A stretch of DNA of 21,242 bases from Prevotella sp. CAG:617 (GTDB taxonomy: Bacteria > Bacteroidota > Bacteroidia > Bacteroidales > Bacteroidaceae). A program made the position numbers and the translations under genes. The stretch is taken from assembly GCA_000438115.1 (NCBI GenBank), contig FR903634.1, positions 60,395 to 81,636 of the forward strand, written 5' to 3'. Below, one piece after another: positions 1-7,171 of this stretch (its first letter is position 1; the number at the start of each line of letters is the position of its first letter). The notes under the pieces are model-generated. The model was not told where the DNA came from and did no database searches. It saw only the letters and a list, made by a program, of their open reading frames with translations.

Positions 1-749
1 ACACGCTCTTCCGACGTAATCGACATGTTTTCCGTCAGATTTTTCAGTTGTCGGATATTTCCCGGCCAAGAATAATTCATCAGCATACGCTGTGCATTCT
101 CGTCCAACCGAATAGAAGGCATCTTGTATTTTTCGCTCATTTCAAAAGCAAACTTGCGGAACAGCAGGATAATATCGTCCTTCCTTTCACGCAGCGGAGG
201 TATGCTAATGGGAATTGAATTCAGACGATAGTACAAATCTTCACGAAACTTACCGTCTACAATAGCCTGCTGCATATTCACATTAGTGGCCGCCACTATG
301 CGAACATCTGTTTTGCGCACTTCGCTGGCTCCCACGCGGATATATTCGCCGGTTTCGAGCACACGCAGCAAGCGGGCCTGCGTTGAAAGAGGCAATTCGC
401 CCACCTCATCCAGAAAAAGCGTACCTCCATTGGCCACGGCAAAATACCCCTCACGGTCGCCTATGGCTCCGGTAAAGGCTCCTTTTTCGTGTCCAAAAAG
501 TTCGGAGTCGATAGTTCCTTCGGGAATGGCGCCGCAGTTTACGGCAAAATATTTCCGGTTCTTACGGTTGCTGTGGTCGTGAATGATACGGGGGAATACT
601 TCTTTTCCCACTCCGTTTTCGCCGGTAATTAAAACCGACAAGTCAACGGGGGCAATTTTAAGAGCCACTTCAAGAGCACGGTTCAACCCCTCATAATTAC
701 CGACAATGCCATAACGCTGTTTTATCTGTTGTAGTTGCGGATTATCCAT
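1..749 (-). CDS. Sigma-54-dependent transcriptional activator, AAA+ domain (partial, runs off window start)
   Basis: This is the N-terminal 249 residues of an NtrC-type activator, which uses ATP to open promoters held by sigma-54 RNA polymerase. Visible landmarks are Walker A GENGVGKE (residues 43-50), the sigma-54 contact loop GAFTGA (90-95), Walker B GGTLFLDE (108-115), a sensor-I-like ATN, and the arginine-finger region FREDLYYRLN followed by PPLRER. The protein begins almost directly with the AAA+ domain, so there is no room for an N-terminal receiver or GAF domain. Control must come from expression level, a partner protein or the unseen C-terminus, where the Fis-type helix-turn-helix should lie. 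The ATG at 747-749 is chosen because it directly precedes the domain and a -7-type box lies about 30 bp upstream. It is probably the first gene of its transcript. Confidence 0.9.
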   Translation of the reverse strand, partial: MDNPQLQQIKQRYGIVGNYEGLNRALEVALKIAPVDLSVLITGENGVGKEVFPRIIHDHSNRKNRKYFAVNCGAIPEGTIDSELFGHEKGAFTGAIGDREGYFAVANGGTLFLDEVGELPLSTQARLLRVLETGEYIRVGASEVRKTDVRIVAATNVNMQQAIVDGKFREDLYYRLNSIPISIPPLRERKDDIILLFRKFAFEMSEKYKMPSIRLDENAQRMLMNYSWPGNIRQLKNLTENMSITSEER

Positions 750-777
750 TTTTATTGAAAAGCCACTTTTGGGAATA

Positions 778-817
778 CAAAGATAGTGCAAACTGAGCGA
801 AAAGAAAAACGAAAGCA
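778..817 (-). promoter_or_regulatory. Candidate promoter module of the sigma-54 activator gene
   Basis: Read on the minus strand, 785-778 gives TATCTTTG, an exact match to the Bacteroidetes -7 consensus TAnnTTTG, about 30 bp before the ATG. No well-spaced TTTG -33 box is obvious. Instead, the upstream 32 bp, containing GCGAAAAGAAAAAC on the plus strand, is nearly identical to the sequence in front of ffh at 9681-9720. By eye, 34 of 40 positions agree. Confidence 0.55.
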
Positions 818-894
818 AGAGTTTTTCTTTTTGCCTCCGCAACATCAGCAAACACCACTGCCGATGTATCCCCTTTCTTTGCTCCAACTAATAT

Positions 895-908
895 GAGTTC
901 AGTATAAG
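895..908 (-). repeat. Short interspersed repeat, copy 1 (TTATACTGAACTC type)
   Basis: The minus strand reads CTTATACTGAACTC. It differs by one base in the core from the copies at 1143-1156 and 2585-2598, and it lies in opposite orientation to them. A further, more diverged copy lies at 9824-9838. Confidence 0.4.
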
Positions 909-1132
909 AAAGCGCTTAGAGATGTAGTAAAAAATGGAATATTTTAGCATATTTATAGCTGAATATCAACAAGTTGCATAAAAGTATTCTTTTCCGCCAC
1001 AGATGTAATTTGAATAGAAATTTTCTATATCATCATGAATTCTGCCAATATAATACCCCCTTTGTTGACGACATACACTTTATCACGAAAATAATGAAAA
1101 ACTCGCCTATAAACCCGTACGATAAGATACTG

Positions 1133-1156
1133 GCATAAATTCATTATACCGAACTC
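1133..1156 (+). repeat. Short interspersed repeat, copy 2
   Basis: This 24-base segment ends in TTCATTATACCGAACTC. It matches 2575-2598 at 23 of 24 positions, the difference being A/T at the seventh base. It lies in non-coding DNA 130 bases beyond the stop of the TlpA-like gene. Function unknown. A diverged promoter or protein-binding site, or a small dispersed repeat, are both possible. Confidence 0.6.
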
Positions 1157-1286
1157 TTTTTTAATTAATGAACCCGACCGACATTAAAAACGATATTTGG
1201 TCAACTTCATTTTACTTAAAATGCACTTGAAATATCAAGCACACACATAATATAACTTTTGAGTTTATTAATACCCAAAGGCTCTT

Positions 1287-2375
1287 TTATTTATCCTTTT
1301 CGAACAAGCTTACAATCTCGTCACTCCAGTTGAGCGTACGATGTGTCCATGTGTCGGCAATAAGCACTTTTCCCGTCGAACAATCTATAAGGAAATGTGC
1401 CGGAACCCCTTTCACTCCGTACTTGTCGCATATATCATCACCTACAATAACATTCCGCCACTGTGAATAATCCTTGATAACTTTAAGCCATGCTGTGCGG
1501 TTATCATCTATCGAAGCAGCGAAGACCTCAAAACCTTTGTCATGATACTGATTATATAAATCCGCAATTACAGGCATATCGGCACGGCAAGGCGCACACC
1601 ATGTAGCCCAAAAGATCAGCAGGACATAGGTGTTCGAATCATCCTCTACAACACTTTTAAGTGACACGTCCTCATCTGAAGGCGATTTCCCCGTAAAATC
1701 CTTATAGAGATTTCCCGAAAACGACTCACGTGCTTTGGCGGCACGCTCTTTTTCTTGTTCAATTCGCATCAGTGTTTCTTTACTAAGAGCTGCATAACTC
1801 GCCTTCTGCCCCACAGACATGGAGTTTATCAGGTCCAGTTTCATATCCCACGGCATGGAAAAATGATAACGGTCGAAAAGGAAACCGCCAACAGGGTTAT
1901 CAATATTTTCCCTTATGTACGAGGCTATAAAAGGGAACAGAGAATCCGGATTATTGACATACAACATCATTTCACGGCTGAATTTATCAAGAACATTATT
2001 TAGCGAAGTTCCCGTCGCAACATGAAGATGGCTTGTTTCAGGGTCAAATCCTTCGATTGAAATGTTACCCGGTTCCAGTATCAAATCCATAGATATTTCA
2101 CCTTCACTATTCAACGTATCTACTACTGCCACAGTTGCCGCCCTTATCGTATCTGAAACGCCACGAAAAACAAAAGAATTGTTTTTACACACTGTAGAGT
2201 CAATAAATACAGGCTTTTCGTTGGTATCTAAATAGAAAAGGTAGACTTTATTTCCATCAGCAAAATCACTGGAACTTCCTTTGATTAAGTAGTCTGTTTT
2301 ATTCGCACAGGACATTAACACGACCATCACTAACAGTACAAACAGTACATACAGATGCCTTTTCATCATATTCAA
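1287..2375 (-). CDS. TlpA/ResA-family thiol-disulfide oxidoreductase lipoprotein with DUF4369 domain
   Basis: This is a 362-residue envelope thioredoxin. A short basic N-terminus and hydrophobic stretch lead to the lipobox LMSC, with lipidation predicted at Cys23. Alanine follows the cysteine, so there is no aspartate retention signal and outer-membrane anchoring is likely. Residues about 28-125 resemble the DUF4369 beta-domain common in Bacteroidetes TlpA proteins. Residues about 225-360 form the thioredoxin fold, with active site WCAPC (Cys260, Cys263) and a Val-Pro cis-proline at 324-325. Such proteins usually reduce periplasmic cysteines or cytochrome c apoproteins, but the partner cannot be read here. 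Met3 or Met4 are equally possible starts (MNMMKR). It is a single gene with its own candidate promoter. Confidence 0.9.
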   Translation of the reverse strand: MNMMKRHLYVLFVLLVMVVLMSCANKTDYLIKGSSSDFADGNKVYLFYLDTNEKPVFIDSTVCKNNSFVFRGVSDTIRAATVAVVDTLNSEGEISMDLILEPGNISIEGFDPETSHLHVATGTSLNNVLDKFSREMMLYVNNPDSLFPFIASYIRENIDNPVGGFLFDRYHFSMPWDMKLDLINSMSVGQKASYAALSKETLMRIEQEKERAAKARESFSGNLYKDFTGKSPSDEDVSLKSVVEDDSNTYVLLIFWATWCAPCRADMPVIADLYNQYHDKGFEVFAASIDDNRTAWLKVIKDYSQWRNVIVGDDICDKYGVKGVPAHFLIDCSTGKVLIADTWTHRTLNWSDEIVSLFEKDK

Positions 2376-2412
2376 AATTTGCGTAATTCTACGGTTCTTC
2401 GGATTATGGTTG

Positions 2413-2444
2413 TAAAGATAAGGATAAGCCGGTTCACGACCAAA
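2413..2444 (-). promoter_or_regulatory. Candidate promoter of the TlpA-like gene
   Basis: On the minus strand, TTTG (2444-2441) and TATCTTTA (2420-2413) are separated by 20 bp, one base short of the TAnnTTTG consensus. The predicted transcript would start near 2406, giving a leader of about 30 nt. Confidence 0.5.
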
Positions 2445-2574
2445 CTCCAGTTGAAAATAGGCATCATCCTTTTCTTTTCAATCACCAAAATCTGGTCACC
2501 GGACTTATTGCATATAATTTTTACCAAAGAAATTATCTTTGAACATCGACATCATCGACAAAAGCTGACATATT

Positions 2575-2598
2575 GCATAATTTCATTATACCGAACTC
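2575..2598 (+). repeat. Short interspersed repeat, copy 3
   Basis: Matches 1133-1156 at 23 of 24 bases, in the same orientation. It lies 24 bases upstream of the hairpin at 2622-2674. Confidence 0.6.
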
Positions 2599-2621
2599 CC
2601 ACTCTGACCAATATCCGAGCT

Positions 2622-2674
2622 AAAAAATACAAGATGCCTTCCAAGAAAAACAAGCCGGCACCTTGTAATTTTTT
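2622..2674. terminator. Two-sided terminator-like hairpin with no gene ending at it
   Basis: TACAAGATGCC (2628-2638) can pair with GGCACCTTGTA (2657-2667) with one mismatch. Flanking A and T tracts extend the stem (A run from 2622, T run to 2674). Both strands therefore show a hairpin followed by T residues. No annotated gene ends here: the TlpA-like gene points away to the left and the DUF5672 gene points away to the right. It could end a small RNA or insulate the two promoters. Confidence 0.4.
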
Positions 2675-2828
2675 CAACCCGCTCCCGGGAAAAGGCTTTA
2701 AAGACAAAATTTTCTTTTACACAAAAAATCGGATGAAAGTGCCAGTAAATAGGCTTTTTTTAACTATTTTTGCGGTAATTCCCCCTACTTACAGTAAAGC
2801 TACTATAATTTTGTAATTTTACAACCGT

Positions 2829-3623
2829 ATGCCTCATAGCGTAAAAGTAATCATACCTGTCTATACCACCCGACTCAACCGTTTCGAAGCTCTTACTCTG
2901 CAGAATAACTACCAGAAGCTGCAGAATCATCCCATCGTTCTGATTGCGCCTGAAGGGCTCGACCTCTCAAACCTGCTCAACTTGTATCCGCGCTGTCAGG
3001 TGGAAACCTTTTCGCCCGACTACTTCAACAGCATCAGCAGCTACAACCGCCTGATGATGTCGGAAGAATTCTACCGCCGCTTCAGCGATGTGGATTACAT
3101 TCTGATCTGCCAAACCGATGCCTACATCTTCCGAGACGAACTGGCCGAATGGTGCGAAAAGGGATACGATTATGTAGGGGCCCCGTGGCTGGTACGCCCG
3201 ATTTACAAATTTCCACTCTTTGTATTCACCTCCTGGCTCAAACGTACCTATTGTTCATGGTTCAACCGCCCCAATTCCCAAATCACCAACTTCAAGGTAG
3301 GCAACGGCGGTCTGTCGCTGCGCAAAGTGTCGAGCCACCTGCGTGTTACCACCTGTATGAACGCCATAATCCGGGAATATCTGCAACATCCCGGCAACCA
3401 TATTTTTAATGAAGACGTATTTTTTAGCGTCGAAGTAAACCGCCACGGAATGGGATTCCGGTATCCGGACTACATGGAAGCACTACAATTCAGTTTCGAC
3501 AAATATCCGGCTCTGTGCTACCGTCTCAACCATGAGCAGTTGCCCTTTGGCTGTCATTCCTGGTACAAAAGAAAAATGAAAAAATTCTGGTTTCCCATTA
3601 TTCTTCGTGAATCACGCTCATGA
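2829..3623 (+). CDS. DUF5672 family protein, probable glycosyltransferase
   Basis: This 264-residue protein matches my recollection of DUF5672. It has a VIIPVY start strand, the segment ILICQTDAYIF (91-101) with a candidate metal- or sugar-nucleotide-binding Asp97, YVGAPW (115-120), and VGNGGLSLRK (157-166), which resembles the acceptor-side loop of GT-A transferases. No membrane segment or signal peptide is apparent, so a cytoplasmic or membrane-peripheral role in building a surface glycan is inferred. Its stop codon overlaps the start of the next gene by four bases (ATGA), indicating translational coupling. Donor and acceptor sugars are unknown. Members of this family are often found in polysaccharide gene clusters. 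Confidence 0.75.
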   Translation: MPHSVKVIIPVYTTRLNRFEALTLQNNYQKLQNHPIVLIAPEGLDLSNLLNLYPRCQVETFSPDYFNSISSYNRLMMSEEFYRRFSDVDYILICQTDAYIFRDELAEWCEKGYDYVGAPWLVRPIYKFPLFVFTSWLKRTYCSWFNRPNSQITNFKVGNGGLSLRKVSSHLRVTTCMNAIIREYLQHPGNHIFNEDVFFSVEVNRHGMGFRYPDYMEALQFSFDKYPALCYRLNHEQLPFGCHSWYKRKMKKFWFPIILRESRS

Positions 3624-4390
3624 AAAAACAACTGATTCTGAAAAGAGGCCTGGCTCGCCTAAAAGCCCTCTACTACCGTCTGCGCGAGCAACTCCAGCCG
3701 TCGGCCATCAGCCGGGGTACTGACGTGCCGATTATTATCAACAATTTCAACCGGCTTACCACGCTGCAACAGCTCATCCGTTCACTGACACAACGCAACT
3801 ATCGCCACATCTACATCATCGACAACAACAGCACCTATCCGCCCTTGTTGGAATACTATAACGCATGCCCGTACCCGGTCATACGATTGTCTGAAAATGT
3901 AGGATTCAAAGCACTGTGGAAAGTAAAGGAACTGCGAAAACGCTTTTGCGGCGACTATTACATCTACACGGATGCCGACGTTATGCTTGACGACAACTGC
4001 CCGACCGACGTGGTGGACCACCTGCTCGACCTTCTGAAAAACCGCTACCCCATGGCTGCAAAAATAGGATTATCGATACGCATTGATGACCTGCCCGACT
4101 GTTATAGCCACAAACAGCAGGTAATCCGTTGGGAACAACGCTATTACGCACATAAGGCCAAGAACGACGACACACTGTTCCGCGCTCCTGTTGATACAAC
4201 TTTTGCTCTCTATCGTCCACGCGTCGGACTTAGCCGGAGCCGGGCAGTCGAAGCCTACCGCACAGCGGCACCCTACCAGATACGCCACTTGCCCTGGTAT
4301 ACTGATTCAAATAATCTGACAAAGGAAGAACAATACTATATCAGTCACTGCCGACGTGCCACAAGTTGGAGCAGTCAGCCACGCAGTTAA
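3620..4390 (+). CDS. GT-A-fold glycosyltransferase (GT2-like)
   Basis: This 256-residue protein has a GT2-like N-terminal fold. VPIIINNFNR (36-45) and YIIDNNST (65-72) form the nucleotide-binding strands, and YTDAD (116-120) supplies a DXD-type metal site at Asp118/Asp120. There is no membrane helix. The basic, amphipathic first 30 residues could attach it to the membrane surface. The ATG overlaps the preceding DUF5672 gene (ATGA), so the two are probably made together. The 3' end converges on the kinase-like gene: the two TAA stops share TTAA at 4387-4390. The sugar transferred is not deducible. The C-terminal 30 residues look poorly conserved. Confidence 0.75.
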   Translation: MKKQLILKRGLARLKALYYRLREQLQPSAISRGTDVPIIINNFNRLTTLQQLIRSLTQRNYRHIYIIDNNSTYPPLLEYYNACPYPVIRLSENVGFKALWKVKELRKRFCGDYYIYTDADVMLDDNCPTDVVDHLLDLLKNRYPMAAKIGLSIRIDDLPDCYSHKQQVIRWEQRYYAHKAKNDDTLFRAPVDTTFALYRPRVGLSRSRAVEAYRTAAPYQIRHLPWYTDSNNLTKEEQYYISHCRRATSWSSQPRS

Positions 4391-5130
4391 AGTTCCAACC
4401 GGAACTTCAACTCATGACGGCGGCGGTAACGCTGCCAGAACTTACGTCGGTAGTACAGCACCCATTGGCAGCACTGCTCCGGATCTGCATTTCGGGCAGC
4501 AGCATAATCATAAGCCAACTGCTTAAAGAAATCCACATGCCCCCACAGACGTGCAAAATTGGCACACCCCTGCTCTACCGAAACCGTGCCGAACCGCATC
4601 CGGTTAATGTCAATCAGCGAAAAGCGCCATTCATTCTCCACACGGTCAAACAGAATATTACCCGGCGAATAATCAAGATGAAATATACCCGCATCATGCA
4701 ACCGAGCAGAAAACTTTGCAAAAGCGCTTACCACATCACGACAGTCAGCAATCCGGGCATCGCCAAATTCATAAAAATTACGGGTATAGGGACATTGGAT
4801 ACTTACAAAATACGAATAGTGCAACAAGCCGCCTCGCCGTTCCTCAATATAAGCCACGGGATGAGGAGTTTCAATGCCAGACGCCAACAACCGGTCAGGG
4901 TAGGTATAGGCACGCCAGCCCTTTGATTTCCGGAAAAAAGTATAAATCAAGCGATTGAAAAATGAAGGCACACCATAGCGCTTCACGTTCAATTCAATTT
5001 CTCCGACTCTCATTTTTCGTATCACATTACGTCGGGCATACAGCACTTCACCTTCATGATCAAAATGCTGCGGAATTTTTTTTATAAAGTCTGACAAACA
5101 ACGATATTCCGGACGGATAAAAATTCTCAT
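4387..5130 (-). CDS. Lipopolysaccharide kinase, WaaP/Kdo-kinase-like
   Basis: This is a 247-residue protein of the eukaryotic-like kinase fold found in LPS core kinases (InaA/WaaP/KdkA group). The catalytic loop is HLDYSPGNIL (151-160), with Asp153 as likely base and Asn158 for metal. LIDINRMRF (172-180) takes the DFG position, with Asp174 as metal ligand. Lys50 in NVKRYG is a candidate ATP-binding lysine. Bacteroidales Kdo is known to carry phosphate, so phosphorylation of Kdo or another core sugar at the inner membrane's cytoplasmic face is a reasonable inference. It lies 38 bp downstream of the GT4 gene and is probably co-transcribed with it. Another WaaP-family substrate cannot be excluded. 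Confidence 0.8.
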   Translation of the reverse strand: MRIFIRPEYRCLSDFIKKIPQHFDHEGEVLYARRNVIRKMRVGEIELNVKRYGVPSFFNRLIYTFFRKSKGWRAYTYPDRLLASGIETPHPVAYIEERRGGLLHYSYFVSIQCPYTRNFYEFGDARIADCRDVVSAFAKFSARLHDAGIFHLDYSPGNILFDRVENEWRFSLIDINRMRFGTVSVEQGCANFARLWGHVDFFKQLAYDYAAARNADPEQCCQWVLYYRRKFWQRYRRRHELKFRLEL

Positions 5131-5168
5131 GGCTCAAAAACAACAAAAAATTCGGAATGTAGTATAGC

Positions 5169-6227
5169 CTATTTCAAAGAAAGAAACAGATTACGGAACC
5201 TATTAACATAATCGTCCACCTTAAAATCGCGAATAATACGCTGCCGGCCAGCCTGTCCCATAACCTGCCGTAACTTTTCATCAGCAATCAGACGTTGCAA
5301 TTTGGCCGCCAAGTCTGCAGCATCACCCGAGCGGAACAACAATCCCGTTTCGCCATCCAACAACAAGTTACGCGCTCCCGGAATGTTACTGACAACACAA
5401 GGTAATCCGCAAGCCATGGCTTCCCGCACCACGCGAGGCGAAGCATCGCGCAATGAAGGCAACACAAAGATATGAGCCCCAGGCAGATAAGCCAAAGCAT
5501 TAGTCTGGAAACCCTCTAAATGAATGCGGTCTGCAGCCGGACTTTTACGTGCCAGCTCAATGTCAGCATCATCACAATCACCAACAAAAACCATATGAGC
5601 ACGTGTATCCGCAATTAGCCCAAACGCTTCTATAAACAATTGCAGGCCCTTAAACGGACGTCCCTTACAACATCCCACATAAACACAGGTCACGGCATCA
5701 GAAGGCACTCCGCTAACCTTTACCGGATGCTGGCAGGCCTCCTTCACCCAATCCACATCAAACGGCTTTAAATTAACCGACAGTCGATTGGGGGCAATAA
5801 AACGCTGCAAATATTCCCGAATATCTTCGGTCTCACATACAATATGACGCACACGCGGATTCAAGATACCCAGATAATACGTAGGATCAGACCGACGCAC
5901 CTTTGCCTGTGTTCCCCGGTATCCTACATTACGCGCAGAGGTTCCTATTGAAGCAAGCAAAGCGTTAGACAGACCAGCACTACCAGGAGAAAAGATAACG
6001 TCAATGGCATACTGACGCACATAACGGCGCAATAATTTGATAACTTGCCATTCTACCTTAGAACGAATTTCGGGTAATGATAACGCAATACAACGCCCAC
6101 CTATGTTTGCACGTTGTCGCTCGGAACTAAACGTAACATATATATTAAAATCCGAGTCATAAGACAAGCGTTGCAACATGTCATAACCCGCCATGTCCAA
6201 CTCGCGATGAGTTACCAGCAAATTCAT
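5169..6227 (-). CDS. Glycosyltransferase family 4 (GT-B fold)
   Basis: This is a 352-residue GT-B enzyme. The N-terminal acceptor domain (about 1-165) is followed by a typical GT4 donor domain. VGCCKGRPFKGLQLFIEAF (184-202) forms the phosphate-binding segment. SLRDASPRVVREAMACGLP (258-276) is the E-x7-E-like nucleotide-sugar region, with Glu269 retained and the first glutamate replaced. DGETGLLF (291-298) follows. No transmembrane helix is visible. Such enzymes add retaining-linkage sugars to lipid-linked or LPS core acceptors. The following kinase gene supports a core-oligosaccharide role. AGGAAGGA directly before the ATG is an unusual Shine-Dalgarno-like match for this phylum, and a promoter-like pair lies at 6268-6297. 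Confidence 0.85.
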   Translation of the reverse strand: MNLLVTHRELDMAGYDMLQRLSYDSDFNIYVTFSSERQRANIGGRCIALSLPEIRSKVEWQVIKLLRRYVRQYAIDVIFSPGSAGLSNALLASIGTSARNVGYRGTQAKVRRSDPTYYLGILNPRVRHIVCETEDIREYLQRFIAPNRLSVNLKPFDVDWVKEACQHPVKVSGVPSDAVTCVYVGCCKGRPFKGLQLFIEAFGLIADTRAHMVFVGDCDDADIELARKSPAADRIHLEGFQTNALAYLPGAHIFVLPSLRDASPRVVREAMACGLPCVVSNIPGARNLLLDGETGLLFRSGDAADLAAKLQRLIADEKLRQVMGQAGRQRIIRDFKVDDYVNRFRNLFLSLK

Positions 6228-6267
6228 AATCCTTCCTATTTAATATATCAAGTATGCTTGCATGATA

Positions 6268-6297
6268 CAAATATCCAGTAAAATATACAAGACCAAA
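6268..6297 (-). promoter_or_regulatory. Candidate promoter of the GT4-kinase pair
   Basis: Minus-strand TTTG (6297-6294) and GATATTTG (6275-6268, one mismatch to TAnnTTTG) are 18 bp apart. The predicted leader is about 35 nt. Confidence 0.4.
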
Positions 6298-6345
6298 TAA
6301 CTTTTACACTTCGCAAAAATACAGATAAATCCTGAGAATAACCGT

Positions 6346-7113
6346 TTACTTCAGACAAAAGAAGAACTCACCACTTTCCGAATCATGCTGAAAACCCTCA
6401 AAAGAAAAATATTTCAATTCTTCAGGATCATCAAACTGACGCTGTAAGATAAAGCGGGTCATGGCACCACGACACATTTTTGTATAGATTACAATGTTCC
6501 GCAAGCGTCCGTCTTTCCAGACTCGGAACTCCGGAGTAATTACCCGCACGTGCTTTTTAACTTTACGCCAGTCCACCATCTGCTGCATTTCCTTACTGGC
6601 CAGATTAACCAAAACGCCTCCATTTTCCTTAATTCGCTGAATAAAATAGTCTGTCAGCAAAGTTTTCCAAAATGCAAACATGTTTTCTCCGCCACTATCC
6701 GGCAATACAACCTTTCCTTCCAGGCGATAAGGACAAATCAAATCCAACGGCCGCAGCATACCATAAAGAAAAGAAGCTATCAGCACGTGCTCCTGGGCAT
6801 ATTCAAGTTGTTGGGCAGTCAAGGTGGGCACCGAAAGCTTACGGAAAACCATGCCATTGTATGCAAAGGCTGCCGGAAGGCGCTGATCTGCCTTCCGCTC
6901 AAAAAAATGCTGGTACATATGCCAAACTTCAGCTGCCATTTCGCGTTTTATATGCAATTGTTCCGACCAGTCATCAATCGTCAAAGACATCAAATTCAAC
7001 ACATGACGCTCTGCCTGCGCCTGAAAGAGCGGATCACCTGCGCCTTCTACCCGACCAACCGGAGCTGAAGACATCAATTTTGCACATGAAAGATAAACCA
7101 GCATAACATACAA
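6346..7113 (-). CDS. yaaA: YaaA family peroxide-stress protein (UPF0246/DUF328)
   Basis: This protein of about 252-255 residues matches YaaA. In E. coli, YaaA limits intracellular free iron during peroxide stress and so protects DNA and proteins. Family signatures are the start MLVYLSCAKLM, YNGMVFRKL, the segment around YGMLRPLDLICPYRLEG, LVNLASKEM, and the C-terminal ITPEFRVWKDGRLRNI followed by IYTKMCRGAMTRF. The long form starts at 7113 (MYVM). The family pattern favours Met4, with its ATG ending at 7104. The gene lies immediately beyond the terminator hairpin of tRNA-His, leaving almost no space for a full promoter. It may therefore depend on readthrough or on a near-leaderless start. Confidence 0.88.
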   Translation of the reverse strand: MYVMLVYLSCAKLMSSAPVGRVEGAGDPLFQAQAERHVLNLMSLTIDDWSEQLHIKREMAAEVWHMYQHFFERKADQRLPAAFAYNGMVFRKLSVPTLTAQQLEYAQEHVLIASFLYGMLRPLDLICPYRLEGKVVLPDSGGENMFAFWKTLLTDYFIQRIKENGGVLVNLASKEMQQMVDWRKVKKHVRVITPEFRVWKDGRLRNIVIYTKMCRGAMTRFILQRQFDDPEELKYFSFEGFQHDSESGEFFFCLK

Positions 7114-7135
7114 ATTAAGGAAACGACAAAAACAA

Positions 7136-7166
7136 AAAAGGGGAGCATTTTACTTGCTCTCCTTTT
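7136..7166 (-). terminator. Hairpin terminator after tRNA-His, upstream of yaaA
   Basis: 7136-7146 (AAAAGGGGAGC) pairs with 7156-7166 (GCTCTCCTTTT) through 11 positions with one non-Watson-Crick pair. On the minus strand it is followed by six T, G and five T. It sits six bases past the tRNA-His 3' end and 32 bases before the likely yaaA ATG. Confidence 0.75.
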
Positions 7167-7171
7167 GGGTG

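Larger units (their letters stand above)
750..1286. other. AT-rich intergenic region with promoter and short repeats, no gene seen
   Basis: About 540 bases separate the sigma-54 activator gene from the end of the TlpA-like gene. I see no convincing open reading frame. The activator-proximal end carries the promoter module at 778-817. Repeat copies of the TTATAC(C/T)GAACTC type occur at 895-908 and 1133-1156 in opposite orientation. No clear hairpin terminator follows the TlpA-like gene. The rest is low-complexity AT-rich sequence. Confidence 0.6.
2376..2828. other. Intergenic region between divergent genes; promoters, repeat and hairpin only
   Basis: This is the 450-base divergent spacer between the TlpA-like gene and the DUF5672 gene. 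It holds the minus-strand promoter at 2413-2444, a repeat copy at 2575-2598, a terminator-like hairpin at 2622-2674, and -7-like boxes for the rightward genes (TATTTTTG at 2765-2772 and TAATTTTG at 2806-2813). Neither -7 box has a convincing TTTG at the right distance. The plus-strand reading frame that spans the region lacks any protein-like features and overlaps these signals. Confidence 0.55.

Noticed and set aside
286..582. 98-codon plus-strand open frame
   Set aside because: It lies antisense to the AAA+ core (GAFTGA and Walker B region) of the sigma-54 activator; a shadow frame with no family features.
2355..2816. 153-codon plus-strand open frame
   Set aside because: It overlaps the 5' end and promoter of the TlpA-like gene, a repeat copy and the hairpin at 2622-2674, and its translation is low-complexity with no recognisable domain.
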